Origin: Speluncibacter jeojiensis
Lineage (GTDB): Bacteria > Actinomycetota > Actinomycetes > Mycobacteriales > Mycobacteriaceae
DNA length: 64,000 nucleotides
NCBI RefSeq assembly: GCF_029589495.1
Contig: NZ_JAAIVF010000008.1
Span: 124,001 to 188,000 of the forward strand
Direction: 5' to 3'
Positions 8,708-18,328 of this stretch are shown one piece after another (positions within the stretch are counted from its first letter, which is position 1; every line of letters starts with the position of its first letter). The notes under the pieces were generated by a model. It saw only the letters and a program-made list of their open reading frames with translations, was not told where the DNA came from and ran no database searches. The translations under genes were made by a program, and so were the position numbers.

Positions 8708-9951
8708 CAGATCACCCCGACGTCGTGGAGGTCGCGCAGTTGCGGCGCGGACAGTCCCAGCAGTTCGGTGTAGACCGCGTCGTTGTCCGCGCCCGGGCGG
8801 GCCGACCCGGCGCGTCGGACCGAACCCGGTGTGTCGCTGAGCACCGGCACCACACCCGGCCCGGCGACCGCCTCCCCGATGCGCTCGTCGTAGTGGTCGA
8901 CGACCATGTTGCGCGCGCGCAGTTGCGGATCGTCCATCACCTCGGCGACGGTGTTCACCGGCCCGGCCACCACCCCTGCCTCGGTGAGCGTCTTGATCAG
9001 CACCTCGGCGTCCAGGCGCCGGGCCCAGTCGGCCACGATCTCGTCGAGCTCGTCCTGGTGCCGCCCGCGCGCCAGGTGGTCGGCGAAGCGTGGGTCGTCG
9101 GCCAACTCGGGCCGCCCGAGCGCCCCGCACAGCCGACGGAACACCGTGTCCTGGTTGGCGGCGATCACCACCCAGCGCCCGTCGCGGGACCGGTAGATGT
9201 TCGACGGCGCGATGCCGTCGAGCCGGGTGCCCGACGGCCCGCGCACGACACCGCCGCGGTCGTAGTCGGGGACGGTCGACTCCTGCACGGCCAGACAGGC
9301 TTCGGTGAGCGCGACGTCGACGACCTGCCCGCGTCCTGTGCGCTCGCGGGCGAGCAGCGCCGCGAGGACGCCCTGCGCCGCGAACATGCCCGCCAGGCTG
9401 TCGCCGAGGGACAGTGCCATACGCGGCGGCGGCTGATCCGGGTAGCCGTTGAGGTGCCGCAGTCCGCTGACCGCCTCGGCCACCGAGGCGTAGCCGGGGT
9501 GCTGCGCCATCGGCCCGGTCTGCCCGTAGCCGGAGACGCGGGCCAGGACGATCCGCGGATTGCGTTCGGACAGCACGTCGTAGCCCAGGCCCCAGCGTTC
9601 CAGGGTGCCGGGCCGGAAGTTCTCCACGACCACGTCGGCGCGTTCGACCAGGCGCAGGAACATCGCCCGGCCCTCCGGACGGCGCAGGTCCAGCGTGATC
9701 GACCGCTTGTTGCGCGCGTGCACCGTCCAGAAGAACCGGTGCCCGTCCTGCTCGGCGTTGCCCCAGGAGCGCAACGGGTCCGGCCTGTCCGGGGCCTCGA
9801 TCTTGACGACGTCGGCGCCCAGGTCGCCGAGCAGGCGCCCGGCGTACGGACCGGCGATCAGTGAACCCAGTTCCAGGACCCGGTAGCCGTGCAGTGCCCC
9901 GGGCCCGGCCAGGCCGTCGCCGGGGTGTCGTGCGGATGCCGTCATACCCAT
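8707..9951 (-). CDS. CaiB/BaiF family (class III) CoA-transferase
   Basis: A 414-aa family III CoA-transferase (formyl-CoA transferase/CaiB type), moving CoA from an acyl-CoA donor to a carboxylic acid. Visible features are the N-terminal LELGSLIAGPYAGRLLGDLGADVVK segment (start only: LELGSLIAGPYAG), the VVENFRPGTLERWGLGYD region, and GDSLAG at about residue 180, where the catalytic Asp of the family sits. I prefer the ATG at 9951, with GGAAG six bases upstream; a GTG at 9957 lies on top of that site, and an ATG at 9945 is also possible. It precedes and overlaps the HMG-CoA lyase gene, so it may activate the substrate for that lyase. Confidence 0.92.
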   Translation of the reverse strand: MGMTASARHPGDGLAGPGALHGYRVLELGSLIAGPYAGRLLGDLGADVVKIEAPDRPDPLRSWGNAEQDGHRFFWTVHARNKRSITLDLRRPEGRAMFLRLVERADVVVENFRPGTLERWGLGYDVLSERNPRIVLARVSGYGQTGPMAQHPGYASVAEAVSGLRHLNGYPDQPPPRMALSLGDSLAGMFAAQGVLAALLARERTGRGQVVDVALTEACLAVQESTVPDYDRGGVVRGPSGTRLDGIAPSNIYRSRDGRWVVIAANQDTVFRRLCGALGRPELADDPRFADHLARGRHQDELDEIVADWARRLDAEVLIKTLTEAGVVAGPVNTVAEVMDDPQLRARNMVVDHYDERIGEAVAGPGVVPVLSDTPGSVRRAGSARPGADNDAVYTELLGLSAPQLRDLHDVGVI

Positions 9952-10008
9952 ACTCACTTCCGGTGTGCCTGTGCGACAGGGTTTTCGATGTTCAGAGGGC
10001 AGGCTCGA

Positions 10009-11469
10009 TCACAGGCCCAGGTAGACGGTCTTCTCCTCGGTGTAGGCCTCGAGCCCGCTCTGCCCGAGCTCACGGCCGATGCCGCTGCCGCCGCGGCCGC
10101 CCCAGGGCAGCGAGACATCCGGGACGCCCCACCCGTTCACCCACACCGTGCCGACCCGCAGTTGCGGGATGATCCGGTGCGTGGCCGACAGGTTCTGCGT
10201 GTAGATCATCGCGTTGAGCCCGTACTTGGTGTCGTTGGCCAGCCGCACCGCCTCGTCGTTGTCGCGGAAGGGGATCACGGTCGCGACCGGGCCGAAGATC
10301 TCCTCGCGGGCGATGGTCAGGTCGTTGTCGCCGACGAACACGGTGGGCTCGACGTAGAACCCGCGTTCGCCGAGCCGGTTTCCCCCGGTGACCAGCTTGG
10401 CGCCCTCGCGCCGGCCGGCCTCCACGTAGCCGAGGATCCGTTCGAGCTGACGGTCGTTGACGACGGTACCCATCGTGCTCGCGGCGTCGAACGGATCGCC
10501 GACGGTGCTCGAGGCGGCGACGGCGGCGAGTCCCTCGACCACCTCGTCGACTCGGGACTCGTGGACGAGCACCCGCGTGCCGGCGGCGCATACCTGGCCC
10601 GTGTGATAGAAGTTGCCCATCGCGATCCACGGCATCGCCTGCTCCAGATCGGCGTCGGCGAGCACCAGTTGTGGTGCCTTGCCGCCCAATTCGAGCGTGA
10701 CCTTGCGGAAGTTGTCGCCCGCGAGCGAGCCGATCTGCTTGCCGACCTCGACGCTGCCGGTGAAGCTGATCTTGTCCAGTCCGGGGTGTCGCGCCAGCGC
10801 CGCGCCCGCGACCTCGCCGAGCCCGGGCACCACGTTGAACACCCCGTCCGGCAGGCCCGCCTCGGCGAGCAGTTCGGCCAGGCGCAGGGTGGACAACGCG
10901 GCGTCCTCGGCAGGCTTGATCACCACCGTGCACCCGGCCGCGAGCGCCGGTGCCGACTTCCACGCGGCGATCACCGCGGGGTTGTTCCACGGGGTGATCG
11001 CGCCGACCACCCCGAGCGGCTGACGCAGCGTGAACCCGAACCGGGGCTGCGGCCCGAAGTCCGGCAGCATCGCGGTGCGCCCCGACAACTTGTCCGCCCA
11101 GCCCGCGAAGTGTCGGAACGTCGCCGCCGCGGCGGGGATGTCGCCGTCGACCGAATGGCTGTAGAGCTTGCCCATCTCCGCGGTTTCGAGCGCGGCGAGG
11201 TTTCCGGCGTCCTGCTCGATCAGATCGGCGGCCCGGGCCAGGATCTGGCCGCGCTGCGCCCCGCTCATCGTCGCCCACCGGCCGGATTCAAAGGCGTTGC
11301 GGGCAATGCGCACCGCACGGTCGACGTCCTCGGCGCCGGCCGCGGCGATCTGCGCGATCGGTTCCTCGGTCGCCGGGTTGATCGAGGTATAGGTCGCGCC
11401 GTCGGTCGCGTCTCGATGCGTGCCGCCGATGAACAGCCGTCCGGTGGGCAGCGTGTAGGTGGGGGTCAT
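10009..11469 (-). CDS. Aldehyde dehydrogenase (NAD(P)+-dependent)
   Basis: A 486-aa member of the aldehyde dehydrogenase superfamily, oxidising an aldehyde to the acid. The cofactor region contains ITPWNNP and AGCTVVIKPAEDA, the general-base Glu sits in VTLELGGKAP (about residue 258), and the catalytic Cys is in GQVCAAGTR (about residue 293); the late EEIFGPVA motif is present. The ATG at 11469 has AGGA six bases before it. In context it could oxidise an aldehyde produced by the upstream MpaB/Lcp-family oxygenase before the CoA-transferase acts, which is inference. Confidence 0.93.
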   Translation of the reverse strand: MTPTYTLPTGRLFIGGTHRDATDGATYTSINPATEEPIAQIAAAGAEDVDRAVRIARNAFESGRWATMSGAQRGQILARAADLIEQDAGNLAALETAEMGKLYSHSVDGDIPAAAATFRHFAGWADKLSGRTAMLPDFGPQPRFGFTLRQPLGVVGAITPWNNPAVIAAWKSAPALAAGCTVVIKPAEDAALSTLRLAELLAEAGLPDGVFNVVPGLGEVAGAALARHPGLDKISFTGSVEVGKQIGSLAGDNFRKVTLELGGKAPQLVLADADLEQAMPWIAMGNFYHTGQVCAAGTRVLVHESRVDEVVEGLAAVAASSTVGDPFDAASTMGTVVNDRQLERILGYVEAGRREGAKLVTGGNRLGERGFYVEPTVFVGDNDLTIAREEIFGPVATVIPFRDNDEAVRLANDTKYGLNAMIYTQNLSATHRIIPQLRVGTVWVNGWGVPDVSLPWGGRGGSGIGRELGQSGLEAYTEEKTVYLGL

Positions 11470-11513
11470 GGCAGGTCCTGTCGTCGGTGGGATCGGATCA
11501 GGGGCGAGGCGGG

Positions 11514-12872
11514 TCAGGGACGGGGGAAGTGGCGGCGCAGGCCCGACCAGGAACTGTCGTAGTCGGGTTGGCGGTGTTGGGCGGTGTGGGCGAAGTCGGT
11601 GACCATCAACGGCAGCCGCGTCTCGAACATGAACGGCAGCGAGCCGGCCAGGAACTGTGCATCCAACTCGGCGGTGGTCGCGGATGTGTAGGTGGCCTCG
11701 TCCGGGCCGTGCGCCGCCCACATGTTGTGCAGACTCGCCCCGCCGGGTACGAAGCCCTCGGCCTTGGAGTCGTGCACGCCGGTGACCAGTCCCATGAACT
11801 CGGTCATCGTGTTGCGGTGGAAATGCGGTGGGCGGAAGGTGTGTTCGGCGACCACCCAGCGCGGAGGGAACGCGACGAAGTCGACGTTGGCCTGGCCGGG
11901 AGTGCCGGACCGCGAGGTGAGGACCGTGCAGATCGACGGGTCCGGATGGTCGTAGGCGACGGTGCCCATCACGTTGAGCAGGCGCAGGTCGTACTTGCAG
12001 ACACCGTGATTGCCGTACCAGCCCACCACGTCCAACGGGGAGTGGTCGTAGTCCGCCGCCCACAGGTGCCCGCCGAACTTCTGCACCACCTGCACGCGGC
12101 GCTCGATGTCCTCATAGGCGGCCACCGGATACCGGAAGTGGCGGGCGTGCGCCAGGCCGTTGGCGCCGATCGGGCCCAGTTCGGGCAGCGCGAACGGGCG
12201 TCCGTAGTTCTCGCAGACGTAGCCGCGGGCCGCGCCGTCTGGGACGTCGACCGCGAACCGGACGCCGCGGCCGATCAGCGCCATCTCGCCGGGCTCGACC
12301 GCGAGCAGGCCGAATTCGGTGCGTAGGCCGAGCATTCCGGTCTGCGGCACCAGCAGCAGTTCGCCGTCGCTGTCGGAGAAGTAGCGGTCGTGCATCGGCG
12401 CGGTCGCCCAGTACAGGTGGATCGCGATGCCGGTGCGGTCGAGCGCGCTGCCGTTCGCGCCGAGGGTGTAGAGCCCGTCGACGAAGTCCACCGGCCGTGC
12501 CGGCCGCGGCAGTGGATCCCACCGCAGCCGGTTGGGGTCGGCGACGCCGTCGAGCAGTGGGGCGCTGCGCAGCAGCCCGTCGTCGATCCGCTGAAACGCC
12601 GGATGCGCTGCCGACGGGCGGATCCGGTACACCCAGCTGCGCCGGTTGTTCGCCCGCGGCTCGGTGAACGCGGTCCCGCTGTGCTGCTCCGCATAGAGGC
12701 CGAGCGGGACGTGCTGCGGTGAGTTCTGCTGCGGCGGAACGGCGCCGGGCAGCGCCTCGGTGTGGTGCTCGTTGCCGAAGCCGCTCAGGTACGCCAGGTC
12801 CGCGTACCGGCCGCGGACATGATCCTGCGCGGTGCCTGCCTCCGACTCCGGCTCGGTGGACGTCGCGGTCAC
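11514..12872 (-). CDS. hmgA: Homogentisate 1,2-dioxygenase
   Basis: A 452-aa protein with the full layout of homogentisate 1,2-dioxygenase, which cleaves the ring of homogentisate to maleylacetoacetate using Fe(II) and O2. Signatures are [15 protein letters not shown] near residue 30, [14 protein letters not shown] containing the iron-binding His and Glu, and [13 protein letters not shown] with the last His ligand. The GTG at 12872 overlaps the preceding stop (GTGA). The usual partners (4-hydroxyphenylpyruvate dioxygenase, maleylacetoacetate isomerase, fumarylacetoacetase) are absent from the window. Its place in an import/oxidation operon hints that it may cleave a substituted homogentisate or hydroquinone. 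Confidence 0.93.
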   Translation of the reverse strand: MTATSTEPESEAGTAQDHVRGRYADLAYLSGFGNEHHTEALPGAVPPQQNSPQHVPLGLYAEQHSGTAFTEPRANNRRSWVYRIRPSAAHPAFQRIDDGLLRSAPLLDGVADPNRLRWDPLPRPARPVDFVDGLYTLGANGSALDRTGIAIHLYWATAPMHDRYFSDSDGELLLVPQTGMLGLRTEFGLLAVEPGEMALIGRGVRFAVDVPDGAARGYVCENYGRPFALPELGPIGANGLAHARHFRYPVAAYEDIERRVQVVQKFGGHLWAADYDHSPLDVVGWYGNHGVCKYDLRLLNVMGTVAYDHPDPSICTVLTSRSGTPGQANVDFVAFPPRWVVAEHTFRPPHFHRNTMTEFMGLVTGVHDSKAEGFVPGGASLHNMWAAHGPDEATYTSATTAELDAQFLAGSLPFMFETRLPLMVTDFAHTAQHRQPDYDSSWSGLRRHFPRP

Positions 12873-13921
12873 TTCAGCGCCACCATCTCGTGCAGGGTGC
12901 TGCCCTCGCGTTCGAAACGCTGCCCGTCGACGGTCGCCGAAAGTGTGAAGTCCGATTCGAACCGGAAGTAGCCGGGGCGGCCCACCAGGCGGTTGACCAG
13001 CGGCTTGACCAGCGGTGTGCGGACCACCGGCACGTCGGCGAGGAAGTCGTGCGCGTGGACGATGCGCCGCACGTTCAGCGACAGGTCGACCTGGCCGGGC
13101 GCGACCAGGCGCAGCGAGGTCGGGTACTCGCGGTTGGCGACCGCGTCGAAACGTATCGGCCCCGGCCGGACCTCGATCTCGCCGGTGCTCAGCACCACCC
13201 GATCGCCCAGGGCGAGCATCAACGGAGTGGACCAGTGTGCGCCGTAACCCTTCTGGGTCAGCACCGTCGCGTAGATGAGGGTGAGGTCGTCGACGTAGAG
13301 CCGGCCCCAGTACCAGCGGTCGATGATCCGCTTCATGTCGCCCACGCCCCAGTTGTGGTCGTGGTAGCCGAGCCCGGTGGCGTCGAGGACGCGGTCGCCG
13401 ATGCGCACGGTCCCGCTCACCCGCGCGCGGGGGGCGCCGACCGCCCAGGCGAAGAACTCGCGGTCGCCGTAGGAGGTCTGCCCGCGGCCCGGCATCCATC
13501 CGGGCACCTCGCTGTGGAAGGTGAGGTCGAAGGCCACGTCCTCCTCGGCCAGGTGGATGCGGTGCACCGGCAGCGGGCCGGTGTGGTCGGACTCGGCGGT
13601 GTTGTCGCCGATGCGGATCCGGCACTCGTCGGGCGAGGCGCTGACCTGCTCGTCGGAGTAGTGGCGGACGATCTCGCGTCGGGTGCCGTCGGGGGAGTAG
13701 ATGTGCAGTTCGACGCCGGGCTTGCGGCTGACCAGTTCGCGACCCTGGAAGAACCCGACGACGATGTGACCGTCGTCGAGTCGGGCGTCGAAGTACCAGT
13801 GCTCGAAGGCGTGCTTGTCGGTGCTGGGGTGGGCGGCGTTGTCGGCCGGGCGCAGCGCGGTGATGGTGCCGTCGCGCCGGCCGGGTCCGCTCCAGGCCTC
13901 GACCACGTTCTTGACTGCCAT
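12869..13921 (-). CDS. CrtC/AttH lipocalin-like domain protein
   Basis: A 350-aa protein resembling the AttH/CrtC lipocalin-like fold (hydroxyneurosporene synthase/carotenoid 1,2-hydratase and related enzymes). The clearest support is the motif [10 protein letters not shown] at about residue 183, preceded by an early [11 protein letters not shown] segment and followed by WYWGRLY. Members include hydratases and pericyclases acting on terpenoid or polyketide substrates; which applies here is unknown. The ATG at 13921 has GAGAGGA seven bases upstream, and its stop overlaps the start of hmgA. No signal peptide is visible. Confidence 0.8.
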   Translation of the reverse strand: MAVKNVVEAWSGPGRRDGTITALRPADNAAHPSTDKHAFEHWYFDARLDDGHIVVGFFQGRELVSRKPGVELHIYSPDGTRREIVRHYSDEQVSASPDECRIRIGDNTAESDHTGPLPVHRIHLAEEDVAFDLTFHSEVPGWMPGRGQTSYGDREFFAWAVGAPRARVSGTVRIGDRVLDATGLGYHDHNWGVGDMKRIIDRWYWGRLYVDDLTLIYATVLTQKGYGAHWSTPLMLALGDRVVLSTGEIEVRPGPIRFDAVANREYPTSLRLVAPGQVDLSLNVRRIVHAHDFLADVPVVRTPLVKPLVNRLVGRPGYFRFESDFTLSATVDGQRFEREGSTLHEMVALK

Positions 13922-13951
13922 GGGATGTCCTCTCCGGTGCGGGAAGTGGGG

Positions 13952-15232
13952 TCAGCGGCGCAGTGCGCTCTTGGCCTGGAATTCGGCCTCGCGGCCCTGC
14001 ATCTGGGCGCGGTACCAGTTGAGCCGGTGGCGGACGCTGATCTTCTCCTGCACGCCCGCGACGCCGGGGACGAACCGTCGGCCCAGTTCCATGGCGGTGA
14101 CCAGCGGGATGCGGACGATCGGGATCAGGATCCACGGGAACGCGTTGGGCAGGTCGTAGCGGGCGCGGGTGCGCGGCGCCATGAACAGCGCGGTGTACGC
14201 GGAGTAGATGCGGTGGTTGTAGACGCCGCGCAGCCGCTGCAGCGTGCTCTGGCCGTCGCGGGGGCCGAACGCGGCGGGGAAGGATTCGACGAGTTCGGAC
14301 CCGACCTCGCCCGCGTCGTAGGAGCGCGAGGCGATGGTCATCGCCAGCAGGCGCAGGCAGTCGCCGACGCCCTCCGGGTACCAGCGGGCGCGCACCCCGA
14401 GCAGGTGGCCGAGGTAGCGCTGGAAGTGCAGCAGCGCGCGCATCTCGGAGGGGGTGGTCTGGTAGCCGAGCGTCCACAGCGCCAGCGCCGGGGCGACGCT
14501 GCCGCCGATCAGCGTGAGCAGCATGTACGCCTGGGAGATCGGCAGCCCCCAGTCCTCCTCGCGCCATTCGGGATGATCGGCGACGCGGCGGCGCACGTTC
14601 ACATGCATCACCCGCACGTGCATGGCGGTGGCCCGGCCGCGCGAGCCCGGGGTGAGCAGGGCGCCGGGTTCGGAGACGTCGATCCAGAAGCGGCTGGTCT
14701 CGAGGAACCGCCGCAGCGCGTTGTCGCCCGCGTAGCCGCCGGCGAGCGAGAGCGGGGTCGCGACGGCGGCCTCGGTGTAGATCTCCAGCGTGGTGCAGCC
14801 GGCGACCGTGAACAGCATGGTGCCCCAGCGTCGCCAGATCGCGGCGCCCTGCTCGACGAGGGCCGGGTCGACCCAGTCGGGCACCTCCTCGAACTCCCGG
14901 AACAGCGCCCGCATGGATTCCGGTGCGTCGGGCACCTGGCCGAGTGAACTGTCCAGGGCCCGGCCGAGCATGGCCCGGGTGGCGGCGGGGTCGGCGTCGT
15001 AGACCTCGTCGACGAAACGTTCGGCGACCGGGTCGCCAGCGAACAGGTCGTTGCAGAAGGCGGTGGCCTGCTCGTCGGTGGGGAACACGTCGAAGCCGGT
15101 GAGCCGCTTGATTCTTCGCACGCGACGCTGCATGCGCGGGGATCGTGCGCTGTCCCAGTATCGGAAGTGTGCGGGGCATCGGTCGGTCTCGGGCACTGTT
15201 CCCGTTGTGGGTTCCCGTGTCTCGGCGGTCAT
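13952..15232 (-). CDS. MpaB/Lcp-family (DUF2236) haem oxygenase
   Basis: A 426-aa protein of the oxygenase-MpaB/latex-clearing-protein family (DUF2236), b-type haem proteins that cleave polyisoprene (Lcp) or farnesyl side chains (MpaB). The Lcp-type core is visible at about residues 160-230: [16 protein letters not shown], then R-x3-T in RRFLETSRF, and [11 protein letters not shown] with the conserved His. The Arg/Thr/His set is therefore intact. Unlike secreted Lcp there is no signal peptide, so a cytoplasmic or membrane-associated role on an imported substrate is likelier. AGGAGG lies six bases before the ATG at 15232. Confidence 0.88.
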   Translation of the reverse strand: MTAETREPTTGTVPETDRCPAHFRYWDSARSPRMQRRVRRIKRLTGFDVFPTDEQATAFCNDLFAGDPVAERFVDEVYDADPAATRAMLGRALDSSLGQVPDAPESMRALFREFEEVPDWVDPALVEQGAAIWRRWGTMLFTVAGCTTLEIYTEAAVATPLSLAGGYAGDNALRRFLETSRFWIDVSEPGALLTPGSRGRATAMHVRVMHVNVRRRVADHPEWREEDWGLPISQAYMLLTLIGGSVAPALALWTLGYQTTPSEMRALLHFQRYLGHLLGVRARWYPEGVGDCLRLLAMTIASRSYDAGEVGSELVESFPAAFGPRDGQSTLQRLRGVYNHRIYSAYTALFMAPRTRARYDLPNAFPWILIPIVRIPLVTAMELGRRFVPGVAGVQEKISVRHRLNWYRAQMQGREAEFQAKSALRR

Positions 15233-15255
15233 GAGGATCCTCCTTGTCGATGCGG

Positions 15256-16410
15256 TCAGCGGCCCAGCAGGCCCGTGCCGGTCAGCCAGTCGCGCAGTGC
15301 GGTGGCGATCGTCTGTGGCCCCTGCGGCTGGTCGACGAGATAGTGATTGAGCCCGGCGAACTCGAGGTGGTCGCGTTTGGCCGCGCGGGCGGCGTCGAAC
15401 ATCTCGCGCGACTCGCTGGGGAAGGCGGCCTGGTCGGCCATCAGCGGGGCGACCAGGACCGGCACGGTCACGCTCGGCAGGTTGCGCAGCGCGTCGGCGT
15501 TGGTCTGCCGGTAGCTCCAGGTGCTCAGCCAGCTGCGCGCGGTCGCGAACCTGGCCAGTCCGCCCGCGGCCGAGTTCGCCTGCCGCGGATCGCCGTACAT
15601 GCAGCCGGGGGTGCGGTCGCCGGGGTCGAGCGTGACGTCGACGAAGCGGGGGTCGGCCACGGTGCGGTGCACCACGAATGCGCGGTCCGCGGCGCCGAGC
15701 CGGGCGACCCGGTCGAGTTCGGCGCGCGCCCAGTCGTCGATCCGGTCGATCCGCGCCAGCTGGGCCGCACGGTAGCCCTGCACCCAGTCCCGGTCCAGCG
15801 GCGCCGTCCGCCCGGCCGCGTAGAGGTCCCACTGCGGGTCGGTGGCGAACGGGTCGGATTCGTCGGTGACCGACGGGTCGATCCAGTGCCGGAGCACCCG
15901 GGCCCGTCCGGCGTGTGCGCCGACGAGCATCAGCCCGTCGGCGGGCAGCAGGTGCTCGGCGGCCAGGTCGGCCGGATCCCCGGCGGGGGTGTGCGTGACG
16001 GTCGGGCTCTCGGCCTGCGCCTGGTAGAACGACGACAGTGGTCCACCGCCGCTGAACCCGAGCAGCACCACCTTCTCGAAGCCCAGTCGCTCGCGCATCC
16101 AGCGCACGCCGGCACCCAGATCGGTCGCTGCGCGTTCCATGATCAGCGCCGGCTCGTTGGCGGTGTAGCGGGTGTTCAGACCCATCGCCGGCACCCCCGC
16201 CTCGGCGAGCGCGCGCAGCAGGAAGTGCGTGAGGAAGTTCGAGGCGGGGTGCGCCATCAGCACGCCGACCTCGCGGGAATGACCCGGCCTGGCAACGAGG
16301 TTGGCGTGCAGTGTCGGATAGTGCCGGGACAGGCCCGAGTGCATCTCGACGCGACCGTCGGTCGCCGGGTGGTACGGGATCCGCTGGAAGCTGTCGACGG
16401 GCGCGGTCAT
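15256..16410 (-). CDS. Alpha/beta hydrolase
   Basis: A 384-aa alpha/beta hydrolase. The nucleophile elbow GFSGGG lies near residue 118, after a [12 protein letters not shown] segment; a late NHYLVDQP supplies the candidate catalytic His, and an acidic residue lies in the preceding strand region. Reaction and substrate are unknown; ester or C-C bond hydrolysis would fit the pathway. The ATG at 16410 overlaps the stop of the multicopper oxidase gene by four bases, tying it to that gene. No signal peptide is seen, so it probably acts in the cytoplasm. Confidence 0.85.
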   Translation of the reverse strand: MTAPVDSFQRIPYHPATDGRVEMHSGLSRHYPTLHANLVARPGHSREVGVLMAHPASNFLTHFLLRALAEAGVPAMGLNTRYTANEPALIMERAATDLGAGVRWMRERLGFEKVVLLGFSGGGPLSSFYQAQAESPTVTHTPAGDPADLAAEHLLPADGLMLVGAHAGRARVLRHWIDPSVTDESDPFATDPQWDLYAAGRTAPLDRDWVQGYRAAQLARIDRIDDWARAELDRVARLGAADRAFVVHRTVADPRFVDVTLDPGDRTPGCMYGDPRQANSAAGGLARFATARSWLSTWSYRQTNADALRNLPSVTVPVLVAPLMADQAAFPSESREMFDAARAAKRDHLEFAGLNHYLVDQPQGPQTIATALRDWLTGTGLLGR

Positions 16411-18245
16411 GCGATGGTCCGGTATCTGAGCATCATGTCGTGGTCCTCGTGGTCGAGTAGGTGGCAGTGCCAGACGTAGCCCTGCAATCGGTCGGTGGTC
16501 GCGTGCCCGGTCATGTCGTGCATGCCCGCCATCGGGGCCATGGGGTTGACGGCGGACGGGGCGGGTGTCGGTGGCCCGATGGTCGGCGCGGCCGAGAACG
16601 TCGCGTCCGGGTCGAAGCCGAGTTCGTCCGCGGTGGGGAAGCGGACGACGATCTGCGTGACGGTGCCGCCGTCGACCCGGACGGTGTCCTTCCACCCGGC
16701 CTCCCAGGGGGCGGGCGGGGACAGCGGTCCCGCGTAGAACCCCTCGGGCGACGGCGTCCACTTGATCCCGACCGGCGGTTGCGGATGGGCGAGTTGATAG
16801 TCGACGGTGCGCAGCGGCCGGCGGCCGAGGACCCGGAACATCACCAGGTGGATGTGGATCGGATGCGGGTCCGGGGTGATGTTGATCAGGTTCCAGACCT
16901 CGGTGGCGCCCTGGCGAGGCATCTCGATCTGCGGATCGCTGTAGCGCAGGTTGTTGAGCGTCATGATGGCCGGCGGGTCGCGCAGTTCGTACGGCTGGCT
17001 GATGGTCAGGTTGCGGACCTGGTGGGGGCGTTCGACCGGCGGTAGCGGGGCCGGGAGGCGGGGCCCGCCGCGCAGTCGTGTCGGGACGCCGCCGGTGAAC
17101 CCGCGCGCGTGGCCGACGCGGAACCTGCAGAACAGCGGCATCGCCACCTCACCGAGGATCGCCGCCTGGAACGGCGGCCGCTCGTCGTTGCGCAGTTCGA
17201 CGGTCGTGCCCGGGGCGAGTGCGCCGAAGTCGACGAGGATGTCCACCCGTTCGGCCGGGGTCAGCCGCAGCGAGGTGGTGGGCACCGGCGCGTCGAGCAG
17301 GCCGCCGTCGGTGCCGATCACCCAGAAGCGCATCCGGTTGGAGAAGAACAGGTGCCACACGCTGAACGACGCCGCGTTGATCAGCCGCAGCCGGTAGAGC
17401 CCGCGCGCGACCGTCAGCTGCGGCCAGACCACGCCGTTGACCAGCCCGACATCGCCGACCGCGCCGCCCTCCCAGCCGCCCTGCGGCACGATCGGCGTCG
17501 AGCGTCCGCTCTGCCGCCCGTCGGCGGTGAAGATCTTCTCCTGCAGCACCATCGGCAGCTCGAACTCGCCGGCGGGCAGGCCCAGGGGATTGTCGGCACG
17601 GCCGGTGTCGAACTCGTCGCGCAGCAGATAGGTCCCGGCGAGCCCGGCATAGACGTTCAGGCGGGTGATGCCCATCGCATGGTCGTGATACCAGAGATGC
17701 GCGGCCTCTTGGGAATTGGGGAAATGGTGCACATTGCCCTGGCCGCGGCGCGAGAGCTGCATAGGGTTGCCGTCGCTGTCCGGCGGGGTCGCGCCGCCGT
17801 GCATGTGGAACGACGTCGGCGGATCGGTGCGGTCGGAGCCGGTGACGTGCGAGAGCGACATGTCCATGTCCGACGCCAGCGGGTGTGTGGTGATCCGGTT
17901 GACGAAGCGGACGGTGGTGGGTGCACCGCGCTGCGCCTCGATGGTCGGGCCGAGGTAGTCCATCCCCGAATACGCCAGCGTCGGCGCCGGGGCGAAGTCG
18001 CGGTGGAACCGGTGGGTGGCACTGACGGCGTCGATGTCGAGCCGGCTGCCCCCGATGACCGGCAGCGGTGGCAACTCGTCGACGAACGGCGCCATCGGCG
18101 GCGAGTGGAAGATCAGCGGGCTCGGGTTGGCCGGCGCAACCGGGGCCGCCGCGGCCGTCCCGGACGGTCTGCTCGACAGTGCGATGCCGGCCGCGCCGGC
18201 GGCGAATCCGCGCAACACGGTCCTGCGATCGAGAGGGTGCGTCAC
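16407..18245 (-). CDS. Tat-exported multicopper oxidase (CotA/bilirubin oxidase-like)
   Basis: A 612-aa multicopper oxidase, expected to oxidise phenolics or metals while reducing O2 to water outside the membrane. The N-terminus carries a twin-arginine signal (RRTVLRGFAAG) followed by an Ala-rich stretch. All copper motifs are visible: FHMHGG, WYHDHAMG, HPIHIHL and a terminal HCHLLDHEDHDMM. The GTG start at 18245 is supported by AGGAG six bases upstream. It is the first gene of the long minus-strand operon and lies 36 bases from a palindromic candidate operator. An unusual Met/Ala/Pro-rich insert precedes the last motif. Confidence 0.93.
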   Translation of the reverse strand: MTHPLDRRTVLRGFAAGAAGIALSSRPSGTAAAAPVAPANPSPLIFHSPPMAPFVDELPPLPVIGGSRLDIDAVSATHRFHRDFAPAPTLAYSGMDYLGPTIEAQRGAPTTVRFVNRITTHPLASDMDMSLSHVTGSDRTDPPTSFHMHGGATPPDSDGNPMQLSRRGQGNVHHFPNSQEAAHLWYHDHAMGITRLNVYAGLAGTYLLRDEFDTGRADNPLGLPAGEFELPMVLQEKIFTADGRQSGRSTPIVPQGGWEGGAVGDVGLVNGVVWPQLTVARGLYRLRLINAASFSVWHLFFSNRMRFWVIGTDGGLLDAPVPTTSLRLTPAERVDILVDFGALAPGTTVELRNDERPPFQAAILGEVAMPLFCRFRVGHARGFTGGVPTRLRGGPRLPAPLPPVERPHQVRNLTISQPYELRDPPAIMTLNNLRYSDPQIEMPRQGATEVWNLINITPDPHPIHIHLVMFRVLGRRPLRTVDYQLAHPQPPVGIKWTPSPEGFYAGPLSPPAPWEAGWKDTVRVDGGTVTQIVVRFPTADELGFDPDATFSAAPTIGPPTPAPSAVNPMAPMAGMHDMTGHATTDRLQGYVWHCHLLDHEDHDMMLRYRTIA

Positions 18246-18280
18246 TCGCCGCTCCTGGGGCTGTCCGGTCGGGCCCGATC

Positions 18281-18307
18281 TTCCATACCGCACTGTATGG
18301 TATGGAA
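18281..18307. promoter_or_regulatory. Candidate operator: 8-bp inverted repeat in divergent promoter
   Basis: TTCCATAC at 18281-18288 is mirrored by GTATGGAA at 18300-18307 with an 11-base spacer. It sits in the 83-bp gap between the divergent multicopper oxidase and the lipase-like gene, an ideal place for one regulator to control both. The TetR-family gene at 19295 is the nearest candidate regulator. That it binds here is inferred only. Confidence 0.6.
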
Positions 18308-18328
18308 ATGCGCTTGCCTAGGAAACGA

